From Paenibacillus durus (GTDB taxonomy: Bacteria; Bacillota; Bacilli; Paenibacillales; Paenibacillaceae): a stretch of DNA of 64,000 bases. Made by a program: the position numbers and the translations under genes. Numbering within the stretch: the stretch's first letter is position 1; every line of letters begins with the position of its first letter. The notes under the pieces were generated by a model. That model searched no databases, was not told where the DNA came from, and saw nothing but the letters and a program-made list of their open reading frames with translations. The stretch is from contig NZ_CP009288.1 in the NCBI RefSeq assembly GCF_000756615.1, forward strand, positions 3,658,001-3,722,000, given 5' to 3'. Positions 15,839 through 23,409 of the stretch are shown piece by piece.

Positions 15839-16426
15839 TTAAGCGTTATGAAGCTGGAGCAGCTCCTTGTTTTTCACGAAATAATCGATTCCCGAGTAAA
15901 TCGTAATTAAAGCGGCCGCCCAAATGGCAATACTGTCAAAAGGGATGCCGACGAACTGAAATGGAAAATTGTTAAGCAGAAGCAGGGAAATCGCTATAAT
16001 CTGCACGATCGTTTTGATTTTGCCCCACTTGCTGGCCGCAACGACCTTACCATCCAGCAGCGCCACTTGGCGCAGACCGGTAACGGCAAATTCGCGGCTG
16101 ATAATGACGATAGCAATCCAGGAATCGCATCTGCCCAGCTCGACCAGCGAAATCAGCACCGCTGACACAAGCAGCTTATCGGCCAAGGGATCGAGCAGCT
16201 TGCCAAGATTGGTTACCATATTATACTTGCGTGCAATATAGCCGTCGATGCCATCCGTACTTGCCGCCAGCAAGAAAATAATCGCAGCTATAAGATGATT
16301 GAACGAGAGTTGAAATGACCCCCAGTGCAGCGGCTGCGGATAGAAACTAAAATTGACCAGCAGGAAAAACATCATGATCGGGATCAGACATATTCGGGCA
16401 ATGGTTATGCGATTAGGCAAATTCAC
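15839..16426 (-). CDS. pgsA: CDP-diacylglycerol-glycerol-3-phosphate 3-phosphatidyltransferase
   Basis: 195 residues with several membrane helices. The CDP-alcohol phosphotransferase motif is visible as DGIDGYIARKYNMVTNLGKLLDPLADK at about residues 57-84, holding the aspartates that bind the metal ions; the first part reads DGIDGYIAR and the last GKLLDPLAD. The enzyme makes phosphatidylglycerol phosphate, the committed step to phosphatidylglycerol and cardiolipin. The ATG overlaps the rimO stop (ATGA), so the two are translationally coupled. In Bacillus pgsA follows rodZ (ymfM) and precedes cinA; here yajQ and rimO are inserted between rodZ and pgsA. Confidence 0.96.
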   Translation of the reverse strand: MNLPNRITIARICLIPIMMFFLLVNFSFYPQPLHWGSFQLSFNHLIAAIIFLLAASTDGIDGYIARKYNMVTNLGKLLDPLADKLLVSAVLISLVELGRCDSWIAIVIISREFAVTGLRQVALLDGKVVAASKWGKIKTIVQIIAISLLLLNNFPFQFVGIPFDSIAIWAAALITIYSGIDYFVKNKELLQLHNA

Positions 16427-17754
16427 TGAAGCACTTCCTCCCCTGACAAATCATATTCGAAAGCATGGGTTATCCGAACCTTCGTAATCTCCCCGATGTC
16501 GATGTTGCTGCCTTTAACAAATACTTCTCCGTCAATCTCAGGCGCATCGTACTGCGAGCGGCCGATATAGACATCGCTGCGGCCGTCATAGCGTTCCACC
16601 AGCACATCGAGAACTTGGCCCACAAACCGGCTGCCCCGATCCTGGGTAACCTTGCGCTGAAGCTCCATTAATGTGTTGGCGCGCCATTCCTTCACCTCAT
16701 CCGGAACCTGGTCCGGCAGGCGCGAAGCCGGAGTTCCCTCTTCGTTCGAGTAAGTAAATACCCCCAGCCGATCAAAACCGACCTCGCTCACAAACTCACA
16801 CAAGCGCTGAAAATCCTCTTCAGTCTCGCCGGGAAAACCGACAATAAGCGAAGTGCGCAGCGACACGCCGGGAATCATCTCCCGGATTCGAGCAATCAGC
16901 TCGCGGATATCCCGCTGGCGTCCGGGTCTGCGCATGCGTTTGAGAATTGAGTCTTCACTGTGCTGGAGCGGCATGTCCACGTATTTGCAGATCTTCGGAT
17001 TATTCGCCATCGTCTGAATCAGCTCTTCGGTGAAAAAGCCAGGGTAGGCATAATGCAATCTAACCCATTCAATGCCATCCACTTCGCTTACGCGGTTTAG
17101 CAGCTCAGGCAGCTTGAATTCCTCGTACAGATCGGTTCCGTAATTGGTGGAGTCCTGAGCGATTAGGCTGATCTCCTTCACTCCTTGCGCCGCTAGTGTC
17201 CTTACCTCTGCCAGAATTGACTCTATGGAACGGCTGCGGAACGCTCCGCGCATAATCGGGATACTGCAGAACGTGCAATTGTTATCGCAGCCTTCCGCAA
17301 TTTTGACATAGGTAGTATAACGCGGCGTCGATACCTTACGGGGCAGCGCCTCCTCATAATTAAAGACCGGATTCCCAACCCATACCGGCCTGCTTCCTCT
17401 TACGGCTTCATCAACAATCTGAACGATGTTGTGAAAATCTCCCGTTCCGACAATTCCGTCGATCTCCGGCATCTCCTCCATCAGCTCCGCCTTATAGCGC
17501 TGGGTTAAGCAGCCCGATACGATCAGCGCCTTAAGATTGCCGCTCTCCTTGAGCTCCGCAAGCTCAAGAATTGTATTGACGGATTCCTCCTTGGCTTCAT
17601 CGATAAATCCGCACGTATTTACAATAATGACGGTAGCTTCTTCTTTACGGTCCACAAGCGCATATCCACGTTCATGAACCAGGCCGGACATAATCTCCGA
17701 ATCTACCAAATTTTTTTCGCAGCCAAGTGTTACAATGTTAATCTTCTCTGTCAT
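16423..17754 (-). CDS. rimO: Ribosomal protein uS12 methylthiotransferase RimO
   Basis: 443 residues. Radical-SAM methylthiotransferase that modifies the conserved aspartate of ribosomal protein S12. The first cluster cysteines are Cys12 (TLGCEKNLVDSE), Cys48 (NTCGFI) and Cys82 (SGCLTQ). The radical SAM motif is EGCDNNCTFCSIP (Cys156/160/163), and a TRAM domain forms the C-terminus. The LGCEKN start and CSIPIMRG motif distinguish RimO from MiaB, which is encoded at 2246-3829. It is coupled to pgsA by a 4-base overlap. Confidence 0.95.
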   Translation of the reverse strand: MTEKINIVTLGCEKNLVDSEIMSGLVHERGYALVDRKEEATVIIVNTCGFIDEAKEESVNTILELAELKESGNLKALIVSGCLTQRYKAELMEEMPEIDGIVGTGDFHNIVQIVDEAVRGSRPVWVGNPVFNYEEALPRKVSTPRYTTYVKIAEGCDNNCTFCSIPIMRGAFRSRSIESILAEVRTLAAQGVKEISLIAQDSTNYGTDLYEEFKLPELLNRVSEVDGIEWVRLHYAYPGFFTEELIQTMANNPKICKYVDMPLQHSEDSILKRMRRPGRQRDIRELIARIREMIPGVSLRTSLIVGFPGETEEDFQRLCEFVSEVGFDRLGVFTYSNEEGTPASRLPDQVPDEVKEWRANTLMELQRKVTQDRGSRFVGQVLDVLVERYDGRSDVYIGRSQYDAPEIDGEVFVKGSNIDIGEITKVRITHAFEYDLSGEEVLQ

Positions 17755-17830
17755 CAGTCATCCTCCAATAATACAAAGCACGTATCCACATTTTCTTAAG
17801 CAAGTATAATATAGCCGGAATTCAGCTGTC

Positions 17831-17884
17831 AAAAACACAAAGCACCCCGCAGATTTTCGCTTCGCGAGCGGCGCTGCGGGGCAC
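17831..17884 (-). terminator. Terminator after yajQ
   Basis: CCCCGCAG pairs with CTGCGGGG; the loop contains a second small hairpin (CGCTCGCGAAGCG). TGCTTTGTGTTTTTG follows on the minus strand. Confidence 0.75.
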
Positions 17885-17891
17885 GGAATCA

Positions 17892-18383
17892 TTATTTCAG
17901 GTTAGTGTACTGCAAATCAAGCGGTAAATCAGCCTTGTTAAGAAGCTGAATAATTTGCTGCAGATCGTCTCTGCTCTTGCCGGTAACACGAATCTGATCA
18001 CCCTGAATTTGGCTCTTAACTTTCAGCTTGGAGTCGCGGATCAGCACATTGATCTTCTTGGCGTTATCCTGATCGATTCCTTGTTTAAGTCCGAGCCGCT
18101 GGCGAACCGTTCCCATGGAGGCAGGCTCGATTTTGCCGAAGTCAAGATTCTTGAGCGTGATGCCCCTCTTAACCATTTTCGACTGCAAAATATCAATGAC
18201 AGCGTTCAGCTTATACTCGTCGTCGGACACAATGATCAGCGCGTCTTTTTCCAGCTTAAGGCTGCTCTTGCTTCCCTTGAAATCAAAGCGGTTTTGAATC
18301 TCTTTCTCCGTCTGATGAATTGCATTGGTCAATTCCTGAATATCCATTTTGGACACAATATCGAATGAACTTTCCGAAGCCAT
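17892..18383 (-). CDS. yajQ: YajQ family nucleotide-binding protein
   Basis: 163 residues, full length for the YajQ (DUF520) family, with the typical start ESSFDIVSKMDIQELTNAI, the repeated FDFKGSKSSL and LKQGIDQDNAKKINVLI segments, and the ending DLPLDLQYTN. Members bind GTP/ATP or tRNA in vitro, and a Xanthomonas homologue binds cyclic di-GMP; no role is settled in Firmicutes. It lies alone between two terminators, downstream of two tandem hairpin repeats. It is not at this place in B. subtilis, where the homologue is elsewhere. Confidence 0.92.
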   Translation of the reverse strand: MASESSFDIVSKMDIQELTNAIHQTEKEIQNRFDFKGSKSSLKLEKDALIIVSDDEYKLNAVIDILQSKMVKRGITLKNLDFGKIEPASMGTVRQRLGLKQGIDQDNAKKINVLIRDSKLKVKSQIQGDQIRVTGKSRDDLQQIIQLLNKADLPLDLQYTNLK

Positions 18384-18477
18384 ATTTCCACGTCCTTTAT
18401 GTGCGTTATTTCAGCTACTATTATATGAAAAAGACAAGGCCAAGTCTAACTGCCAATTGTTATTTGGCCCGGCATAT

Positions 18478-18580
18478 AAGAAGAAACGGCTGCGCCGTCC
18501 TCTGGAAGAGGAAGGCATCCGTTTCTCGTAAAAATATCAGGTTAAGGATAAGCGCGAAGCTTATACTTTCTGATATTTCA
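18478..18580 (+). repeat. Intergenic hairpin repeat, copy 2a
   Basis: First hairpin: GAAACGG and CCGTTTC close a 29-base loop that contains TCCTCT/AGAGGA. Second hairpin: AAATATCAG (18532-18540) with CTGATATTT (18570-18578), enclosing ATAAGC/GCTTAT. The stem differs from copies 1, 2b and 3 (CAG/CTG in place of AAGA/TCTT) but stays paired. Confidence 0.88.
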
Positions 18581-18679
18581 AGAAGAAACGGCTGCGCCGT
18601 CCTTTTAGGGACGGTACCGTTTCTCGTAGAAATATAAGACAAATTGATAAACGCTCAGCTTATTAATTCTTATATTTCA
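18580..18679 (+). repeat. Intergenic hairpin repeat, copy 2b
   Basis: Tandem, same orientation, offset of 102 bases from copy 2a. First hairpin: GAAACGG / CCGTTTC with an inner CCGTCC / GGACGG stem. Second hairpin: AAATATAAGA (18630-18639) with TCTTATATTT (18668-18677). Confidence 0.9.
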
Positions 18680-18725
18680 AAAATACGCCTCCGTCAAAGG
18701 GTACTTTCCCCTTTTGCTGGAGGCG
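18678..18725 (-). terminator. Terminator after the 53-residue membrane protein gene
   Basis: GCCTCC-CAAAGGG pairs with CCCTTTG-GGAGGC around a short loop; GTATTTTTG follows on the minus strand, overlapping the edge of repeat copy 2b. Confidence 0.72.
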
Positions 18726-18740
18726 CCTGCGGCATGCCTG

Positions 18741-18902
18741 TTATCTGCTTCGAATCGGACTTCTGAACATATCCAAGATCCCCAGCACGATATGCGCAAG
18801 ACCGAAACCCAGGATTCCGTAACCCCAGGCTCCGGGTGTCAAGTAGTAACCAAGCAGGCTGACGATAATGCCCAGGGCGATTACAATCCAGCTGACCGTC
18901 AT
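18741..18902 (-). CDS. Small two-helix membrane protein of unknown function
   Basis: 53 residues from the ATG at 18902, with GAGGTG 8 bases upstream. An earlier in-frame start (18956) lies before that ribosome site. Two hydrophobic segments are seen: about residues 2-20 (TVSWIVIALGIIVSLLGYY) and 27-45 (GYGILGFGLAHIVLGILDM), joined by a short Pro/Gly turn, with a basic tail RSPIRSR. It sits between rodZ and yajQ, followed by its own terminator. I do not recognise a characterised homologue; the size and position suggest a lineage-specific membrane peptide. Confidence 0.65.
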   Translation of the reverse strand: MTVSWIVIALGIIVSLLGYYLTPGAWGYGILGFGLAHIVLGILDMFRSPIRSR

Positions 18903-18984
18903 CGATGCACACCTCGCTTTAATGGATGAACTGTTAACCCGTCTTAGGTTCTCCATAATGGCAGAGTCTATGCGTATCGGTAAG

Positions 18985-19986
18985 TTATTCCGGGGTGCCG
19001 CCTTCAGCGGTTACACCGCTGTCAGTCGTTTGCCCATCCGTACTGTCCGCCGACGTTTCGGTTGTGTTCGTTGATCCTGCGCCGTCACCCAGCTCCAGCA
19101 AAATGCGTGAGGTAGACTTTCCGTCCGTTACGACCTGCCCGTTCACGGTGATCTGCGTAGCAGGGGAGTTTCCGGATTTAATATAAATGCCTTCACTTCC
19201 CAGCGTAAAGGTCTTGGTGTCTCCGGAGGCCGTGTTGCCAAAAGAAAGTTTCTCACCTCTCGAATTAGTTCCTTTATATACCTCGAGCCAGCTAACGCCT
19301 GTTGCAGTAATGACAACCTGCGGATTGGTACCCGTCACCTTAAAGACGGTAGTCTTGCCTGATTTCCGGTCCTGGACGACCGTTCCGCCTTCCGTGGCTG
19401 GTGAAGGTGAAGGAGACGGCGAAGGGGATGGGGACGGCGAAGCGGTAGCTTCGCTTCCTGCTCCAACATCGGCTCCAACCGAAGCGGCCGGCGTCGCTGT
19501 CCCACCTTCCGCAGAAGCCGGTCCAGCGGACTGTGCGGGCGTAGGATTCTGTGTGCTCGTAGTAATCGGATTAGCATCAGTCTGCGGGTTATCCGATTTA
19601 CCCCAGTTCGAAGCATACATATAAATGACCGCTATAATCAATACCGGAAAAATCCACATTAAGAGTGTCGGAAGCCATTTGGCATTCCGCTCGGTCTCGG
19701 GTCTGCGGCTGCGCTTTTGGAGCACAGTTTCCATAGTGGAAGGCTCCTCTTTAGGCACAGGAACACTTCCGGGCTCTTGTATAAGCTCATCGGGATTAAC
19801 GCCAACCGCCTCTGCATAAGTCTTGATAAAAGCCCGCACGTAAAAACTGCCGGGAAGCACCTTATAATCTCCCGTCTCAATAGCTTCCAAATATTTCTTG
19901 CGAATTTTCGTTACTTCCTGCACATCGTCAAGACTCATTCCCTTTTGCAGACGAGCCTCCTTCAATTGCCGGCCCAGTTCCGACAT
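18985..19986 (-). CDS. rodZ: RodZ-like cell-shape protein (YmfM)
   Basis: 333 residues. An N-terminal helix-turn-helix of the Xre type (about residues 1-65, with LKEARLQKGMSLDDVQEVTKI) faces the cytoplasm and in RodZ binds MreB. A single membrane helix spans about 105-125 (LPTLLMWIFPVLIIAVIYMY). An extracellular linker rich in Thr/Ala/Pro ends in an alternating Ser-Pro tract (about 183-194), followed by a DUF4115-type beta domain (about 210-290). The role is in rod shape and cell-wall elongation. It lies upstream of pgsA as in Bacillus, but yajQ and rimO have come between. Confidence 0.92.
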   Translation of the reverse strand: MSELGRQLKEARLQKGMSLDDVQEVTKIRKKYLEAIETGDYKVLPGSFYVRAFIKTYAEAVGVNPDELIQEPGSVPVPKEEPSTMETVLQKRSRRPETERNAKWLPTLLMWIFPVLIIAVIYMYASNWGKSDNPQTDANPITTSTQNPTPAQSAGPASAEGGTATPAASVGADVGAGSEATASPSPSPSPSPSPSPATEGGTVVQDRKSGKTTVFKVTGTNPQVVITATGVSWLEVYKGTNSRGEKLSFGNTASGDTKTFTLGSEGIYIKSGNSPATQITVNGQVVTDGKSTSRILLELGDGAGSTNTTETSADSTDGQTTDSGVTAEGGTPE

Positions 19987-20017
19987 TCCTTTGCCTCCTC
20001 CTTATGTTTCTGTCTAT

Positions 20018-20785
20018 TTATAAATCGTCGCTGTAGCTGGATGTAAATGTGTCGTAAAGGATCTCTTCGCCAGGATTATTGCGCAGCTCGATCAGAATGT
20101 CAAAATCGTCATATGTGTATTCTGACTCGCGGACAAAAATGTCCGGGTGCTCAATAACCTTCGTACTCGGCATAGACATTATATCTTTAAGCAGATTGTA
20201 ATGCTTCTCATTAGAGCGAATCGTGCTGACAATACCATCGATAATAAAAATATTGTTCGGATTCATCTCATCCTCGGCAAGCTGACTGCGGACGGTCTGC
20301 CGGAGCATCGTCGAGGAAACGAAGGTCCAGCGCTTCATTGCGCACACACTGCCAGCGATAATCGATTCCGTCTTACCCACTCGCGGCATTCCCCGAAGAC
20401 CAATGACCTGATTGCCGTCACGTTTGAACAGCTCTCCGAGAAAATCGACCAAGAGGCCCAGCTCATCCCGGGTAAACCTGAACGTCTTCCGGTCATCCGA
20501 ATCCCGGTCGATATATCTTCCGTGCCGAACGGCCAGTTTGTCAACCAAGCGCGGTGAACGCAGGGCGGTTACCGTTATATTTTCAACCTTTTTGAGCATA
20601 TCGCCCATCAGCTGGATCTTCTCATCATCATTTGTTTCAAGCAGCATGCCCCGGGTCTTATCCTCTACTCCGTTGATGGTCAGTATATTGACCTCCAGCA
20701 TACCGAGCATCGAAGCGATATCGCCGAGCAAACCGGGTCTATTCTTATGTATCTTGTATTCCATGTACCATTCTTTGTATTCCAA
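20018..20785 (-). CDS. ymfK: YmfK family protein (DUF3388)
   Basis: 255 residues from the TTG at 20785, which has GAGGTG 7 bases upstream; an upstream ATG (20908) would add 41 residues without family similarity and without a ribosome site. The N-terminal part (IHKNRPGLLGDIASMLGML...) resembles an ACT-type regulatory domain. The central part has a P-loop-like GMPRVGKTES near residue 150. Function is unknown; the family is conserved in Bacillales between ymfJ and rodZ. The gene lies 31 bases before rodZ and is probably co-transcribed with it. Confidence 0.83.
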   Translation of the reverse strand: MEYKEWYMEYKIHKNRPGLLGDIASMLGMLEVNILTINGVEDKTRGMLLETNDDEKIQLMGDMLKKVENITVTALRSPRLVDKLAVRHGRYIDRDSDDRKTFRFTRDELGLLVDFLGELFKRDGNQVIGLRGMPRVGKTESIIAGSVCAMKRWTFVSSTMLRQTVRSQLAEDEMNPNNIFIIDGIVSTIRSNEKHYNLLKDIMSMPSTKVIEHPDIFVRESEYTYDDFDILIELRNNPGEEILYDTFTSSYSDDL

Positions 20786-20930
20786 CTTGTACACCTCGTA
20801 ATGTAAATTCCCTTTCCCGAGCCTAGATTCGCCACAAAACGGCAAGATGCGACACACCACAGGTTCACGGGTCATGTTAATGATATATAAAATGAAATTG
20901 AAAGGCAAGGTGAAAGGTCAGACAATTGCA

Positions 20931-20955
20931 GAAAAGCTCCCTTGAGGGGGAGCTT
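20931..20955 (-). terminator. Terminator after ymfJ
   Basis: AAGCTCCC pairs with GGGAGCTT around a seven-base loop, then TTCTG on the minus strand, starting 12 bases after the ymfJ stop. Confidence 0.65.
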
Positions 20956-20966
20956 GTTCCGCCGGG

Positions 20967-21230
20967 CTATGCGTTCTGCTTCGCCAGCTTGACCATGAGG
21001 GAGGCAATCGTATGCCGCTGACTTTCATCGCCTACGTCCCACAGCTCTTTGATCGCCCGGTTCGAGGCGTTTTGCGGGTCTACCTTCTTGTCGAGGAATT
21101 CCCCGATTTCATAAGCGAGCTCGGCAATAGTGCTCTCGCTCATGCCTACTTTCTCGGCCTGAACAACCCGATCGCCCAGAAATTTCTTCCAGGTATCAAA
21201 ATTTTTGATAACTGTCGACTCTGTTGACAT
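20967..21230 (-). CDS. ymfJ: YmfJ family protein (DUF3243)
   Basis: 87 residues from the ATG at 21230, which follows GAAGGAGG. The all-helical DUF3243 pattern is clear: FDTWKKFLGDRVVQAEKVGM, LAYEIGEFLDKKVDPQNASNRAIKELW, and LASLMVKL-type ending. B. subtilis YmfJ is 85 residues and sits at the same place. Function unknown. It is separated from ymfI by about 130 bases and has its own terminator. Confidence 0.9.
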   Translation of the reverse strand: MSTESTVIKNFDTWKKFLGDRVVQAEKVGMSESTIAELAYEIGEFLDKKVDPQNASNRAIKELWDVGDESQRHTIASLMVKLAKQNA

Positions 21231-21359
21231 ATTAAATCCTCCTTCGTGGTGATGACCTTGCTTACCCTTAGGCAGCAGGCCATTTGCGCTAAGATTTAAA
21301 AGCAACAGTCATAATATGCCCTTCAAGAAAGCCCGTTATTCTTAGGTCCTTTACCACTG

Positions 21360-22127
21360 TCAGGTAACCCAGCCCCCATTTGGGCTAATAATTTGTCCGT
21401 TGATATATCCCGATTCCGGCAGAGCCAAAAAATACACAAGCGAAGCAACTTCTTCCGGCGAGGCAAGCCTGCCTGCGGGAATTTCTTCCTCCAGCATGCG
21501 AACCTCGTCCTCCGTTAAATTTTCCAGCATCGCCGTGTGCACCGCGCCCGGAGCCACCGCGTTCACCGTTACGCCCGAAGGGGCCAATTCCTTAGCCAGA
21601 GCCTTAGTAAAAGCGTTGACGCCGCCCTTGCTCGCGGAATAGGCAACTTCGCAAGACGCGCCCGAAATCCCCCATACAGAAGAGACGTTGATAATCCGCC
21701 CATACCGCTGCGAAACCATATAAGGCATAAAAATCTGGCTGCAAAGAAACGTCCCTTTCAGATTAACGGCCAAACAATCGTCCCATTCCTCTTCGGTAAG
21801 ATCGGCAAGCATGCCGTAATGGGCTTTGCCGGCATTGTTGACCAGTATGTCCGGCTGCATACCGCTAACCGAAAGCCGTTCAGCCATGCGCTGGAGCTGG
21901 CTGCGGTCTCTTAAATCGGCGGCCACGGTCATTACCTGTGAACCTGCGTTCATACAGCGCCGCGCCACCTCGTTAGCCGCCTCATGGGAATTCATATAGT
22001 GAATCACAATATTCATCCGTGCCGAGGCAAAGCGCTCGGCAATAGCGCCGCCAATCCCCCCGCTGCCGCCGGTAATAAGCACCGTCGTTTCTCCGAGCGG
22101 CTTGCCGCTCGCTCCCACAGTATCCAC
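21360..22127 (-). CDS. ymfI: SDR family oxidoreductase YmfI
   Basis: 255 residues. Classical short-chain dehydrogenase/reductase: cofactor motif TGGSGGIG near residue 20, NNAGKAHYG near 95, catalytic Ser near SVWGISGASCEVAYSASKGG with Tyr and Lys around residues 160-170. It resembles 3-oxoacyl-ACP reductases (FabG-like), though the true substrate is unknown. The GTG start shares one base with the ymfH stop (TAGTG), so it is translationally coupled to the M16 peptidase pair. Order ymfF-ymfH-ymfI matches Bacillus. Confidence 0.9.
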   Translation of the reverse strand: MDTVGASGKPLGETTVLITGGSGGIGGAIAERFASARMNIVIHYMNSHEAANEVARRCMNAGSQVMTVAADLRDRSQLQRMAERLSVSGMQPDILVNNAGKAHYGMLADLTEEEWDDCLAVNLKGTFLCSQIFMPYMVSQRYGRIINVSSVWGISGASCEVAYSASKGGVNAFTKALAKELAPSGVTVNAVAPGAVHTAMLENLTEDEVRMLEEEIPAGRLASPEEVASLVYFLALPESGYINGQIISPNGGWVT

Positions 22128-23407
22128 TACGGATTCACCACTACAGATACGGCAAGCTGCTCCCAGTCGATATGCTCACGCAGCCGTTCGTTCACTTCAT
22201 CCAGTGTAATCGATTCGTATTCCGGGAGGACGCCGAAGAAGTCTCCGCCGCGGAATTGATAACGGGTAAACTCATGGGCAATGCTCTCCGGAGAGTTCAG
22301 CATGCGTAAATGTCCGCCAATTTTCTTGTTGCGGGCCCGGATAAAATCGCGTTCAGAGAAGCCCGTCTCAAGAATGGCGTCAATCTCTTCCCTGATCCGT
22401 GTGAGCAGCAGATCGGGGTCTTTCGTATCGCCGCCGATCGCGGAGAAAGCGTACTGCGGCGAGCTGTTGAATTCATGTCCGAAGCTGTCAGAGATGAGCT
22501 CTTCATCGTACAGCTTCTGGTATAAGGCGGTACTGCTTCCCAGCAGAAGGTCAAGCATCAGCTTGGTAGTCAAATCGCGCCGCACCGCGGCTTTGCCTGT
22601 CAGCCCGGTCTCTTTTTCCTTAAAACCGAACAGACATTTAGGCATAGACACCGCCAGCTTGTTCTCCAGACGCTTCTGGCCAACTTTTTCCGGCTCCTGT
22701 TCAAAAATCCGTTCAATCTCGCCCTGCGGTTCGTAAGCTTTCCGGCTCTGATTGTCACGCACCAGTCTAAAGACGGCTTCCGGATCTACGCCTCCGACAA
22801 TAAACAGCAGCATGTTGCTCGGATGGTAAAAAGCATTGTAGCAGGTATAGAGTGTTTCTTTGGTAATGGACGAGATGGATTCCACTGTGCCGGCGATATC
22901 GATCCGTACCGGATTTTTCTGATACATCGCTTCGATCAGCCCGAAATAGACACGCCAATCCGGGTTGTCGGCATACATGTTAATTTCCTGGCCGATGATG
23001 CCTTTTTCTTTCTCCACATTCTGGTCTGTAAAATAGGGCCGCTGCACAAAATCGACTAACGTTTCGATATTCGTTTCTATTTTTTCTGTGGCCGAGAACA
23101 GGTAAACCGTCTGCTCAAAGCTCGTAAAAGCGTTGGCCGATGCTCCGTTAGATGCAAAAGTGGCGAAAATGTCGCCTTCCGGCTCCTCGAACATTTTATG
23201 CTCCAAAAAGTGGGCGATGCCATCCGGCACCGATGTTTCCTCGCCTCCGGCTACACGGAAGTGATTATCCACCGAACCATATTTGGTCGCAAATGTGGCG
23301 TATGTTTTTCTGAAACCCGGCTTCGGAAGAACATATACCTTCAGCCCGTTATCCAATACTTCGTAATACAGCGTTTCCTGAAGCCTGTCATAATGGATCT
23401 GTTCCAC
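22127..23407 (-). CDS. ymfH: M16 family zinc metallopeptidase YmfH
   Basis: 426 residues, two pitrilysin-like halves. The inverted zinc motif HxxEH is intact (IAHFLEHKMFEE near residue 67-71) and a downstream glutamate (GQEINMYADNPDW near 140) gives the third ligand. It is therefore the likely active subunit of a heterodimer with YmfF, encoded 2 bases upstream, which lacks the motif. Similar active/inactive M16 pairs process peptides. Homologues in Bacillales flank ftsK/spoIIIE as here. Substrate unknown. Confidence 0.92.
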   Translation of the reverse strand: MEQIHYDRLQETLYYEVLDNGLKVYVLPKPGFRKTYATFATKYGSVDNHFRVAGGEETSVPDGIAHFLEHKMFEEPEGDIFATFASNGASANAFTSFEQTVYLFSATEKIETNIETLVDFVQRPYFTDQNVEKEKGIIGQEINMYADNPDWRVYFGLIEAMYQKNPVRIDIAGTVESISSITKETLYTCYNAFYHPSNMLLFIVGGVDPEAVFRLVRDNQSRKAYEPQGEIERIFEQEPEKVGQKRLENKLAVSMPKCLFGFKEKETGLTGKAAVRRDLTTKLMLDLLLGSSTALYQKLYDEELISDSFGHEFNSSPQYAFSAIGGDTKDPDLLLTRIREEIDAILETGFSERDFIRARNKKIGGHLRMLNSPESIAHEFTRYQFRGGDFFGVLPEYESITLDEVNERLREHIDWEQLAVSVVVNP

Positions 23408-23409
23408 AG

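Larger units (their letters stand above)
18384..18740. other. Repeat-filled gap upstream of yajQ
   Basis: This 357-base gap holds, from high to low coordinate, a terminator for the small membrane protein gene (18678-18725) and two tandem copies of the hairpin repeat (18478-18679). The remaining 90 bases must contain the yajQ promoter; no convincing hexamer pair was found. AGAC/GTCT near 18432-18447 forms a minor hairpin. Confidence 0.6.

Noticed and set aside
18320..18637. Plus-strand open frames across the tandem repeats
   Set aside because: They run through hairpin repeats, have no ribosome site, and end inside a terminator.
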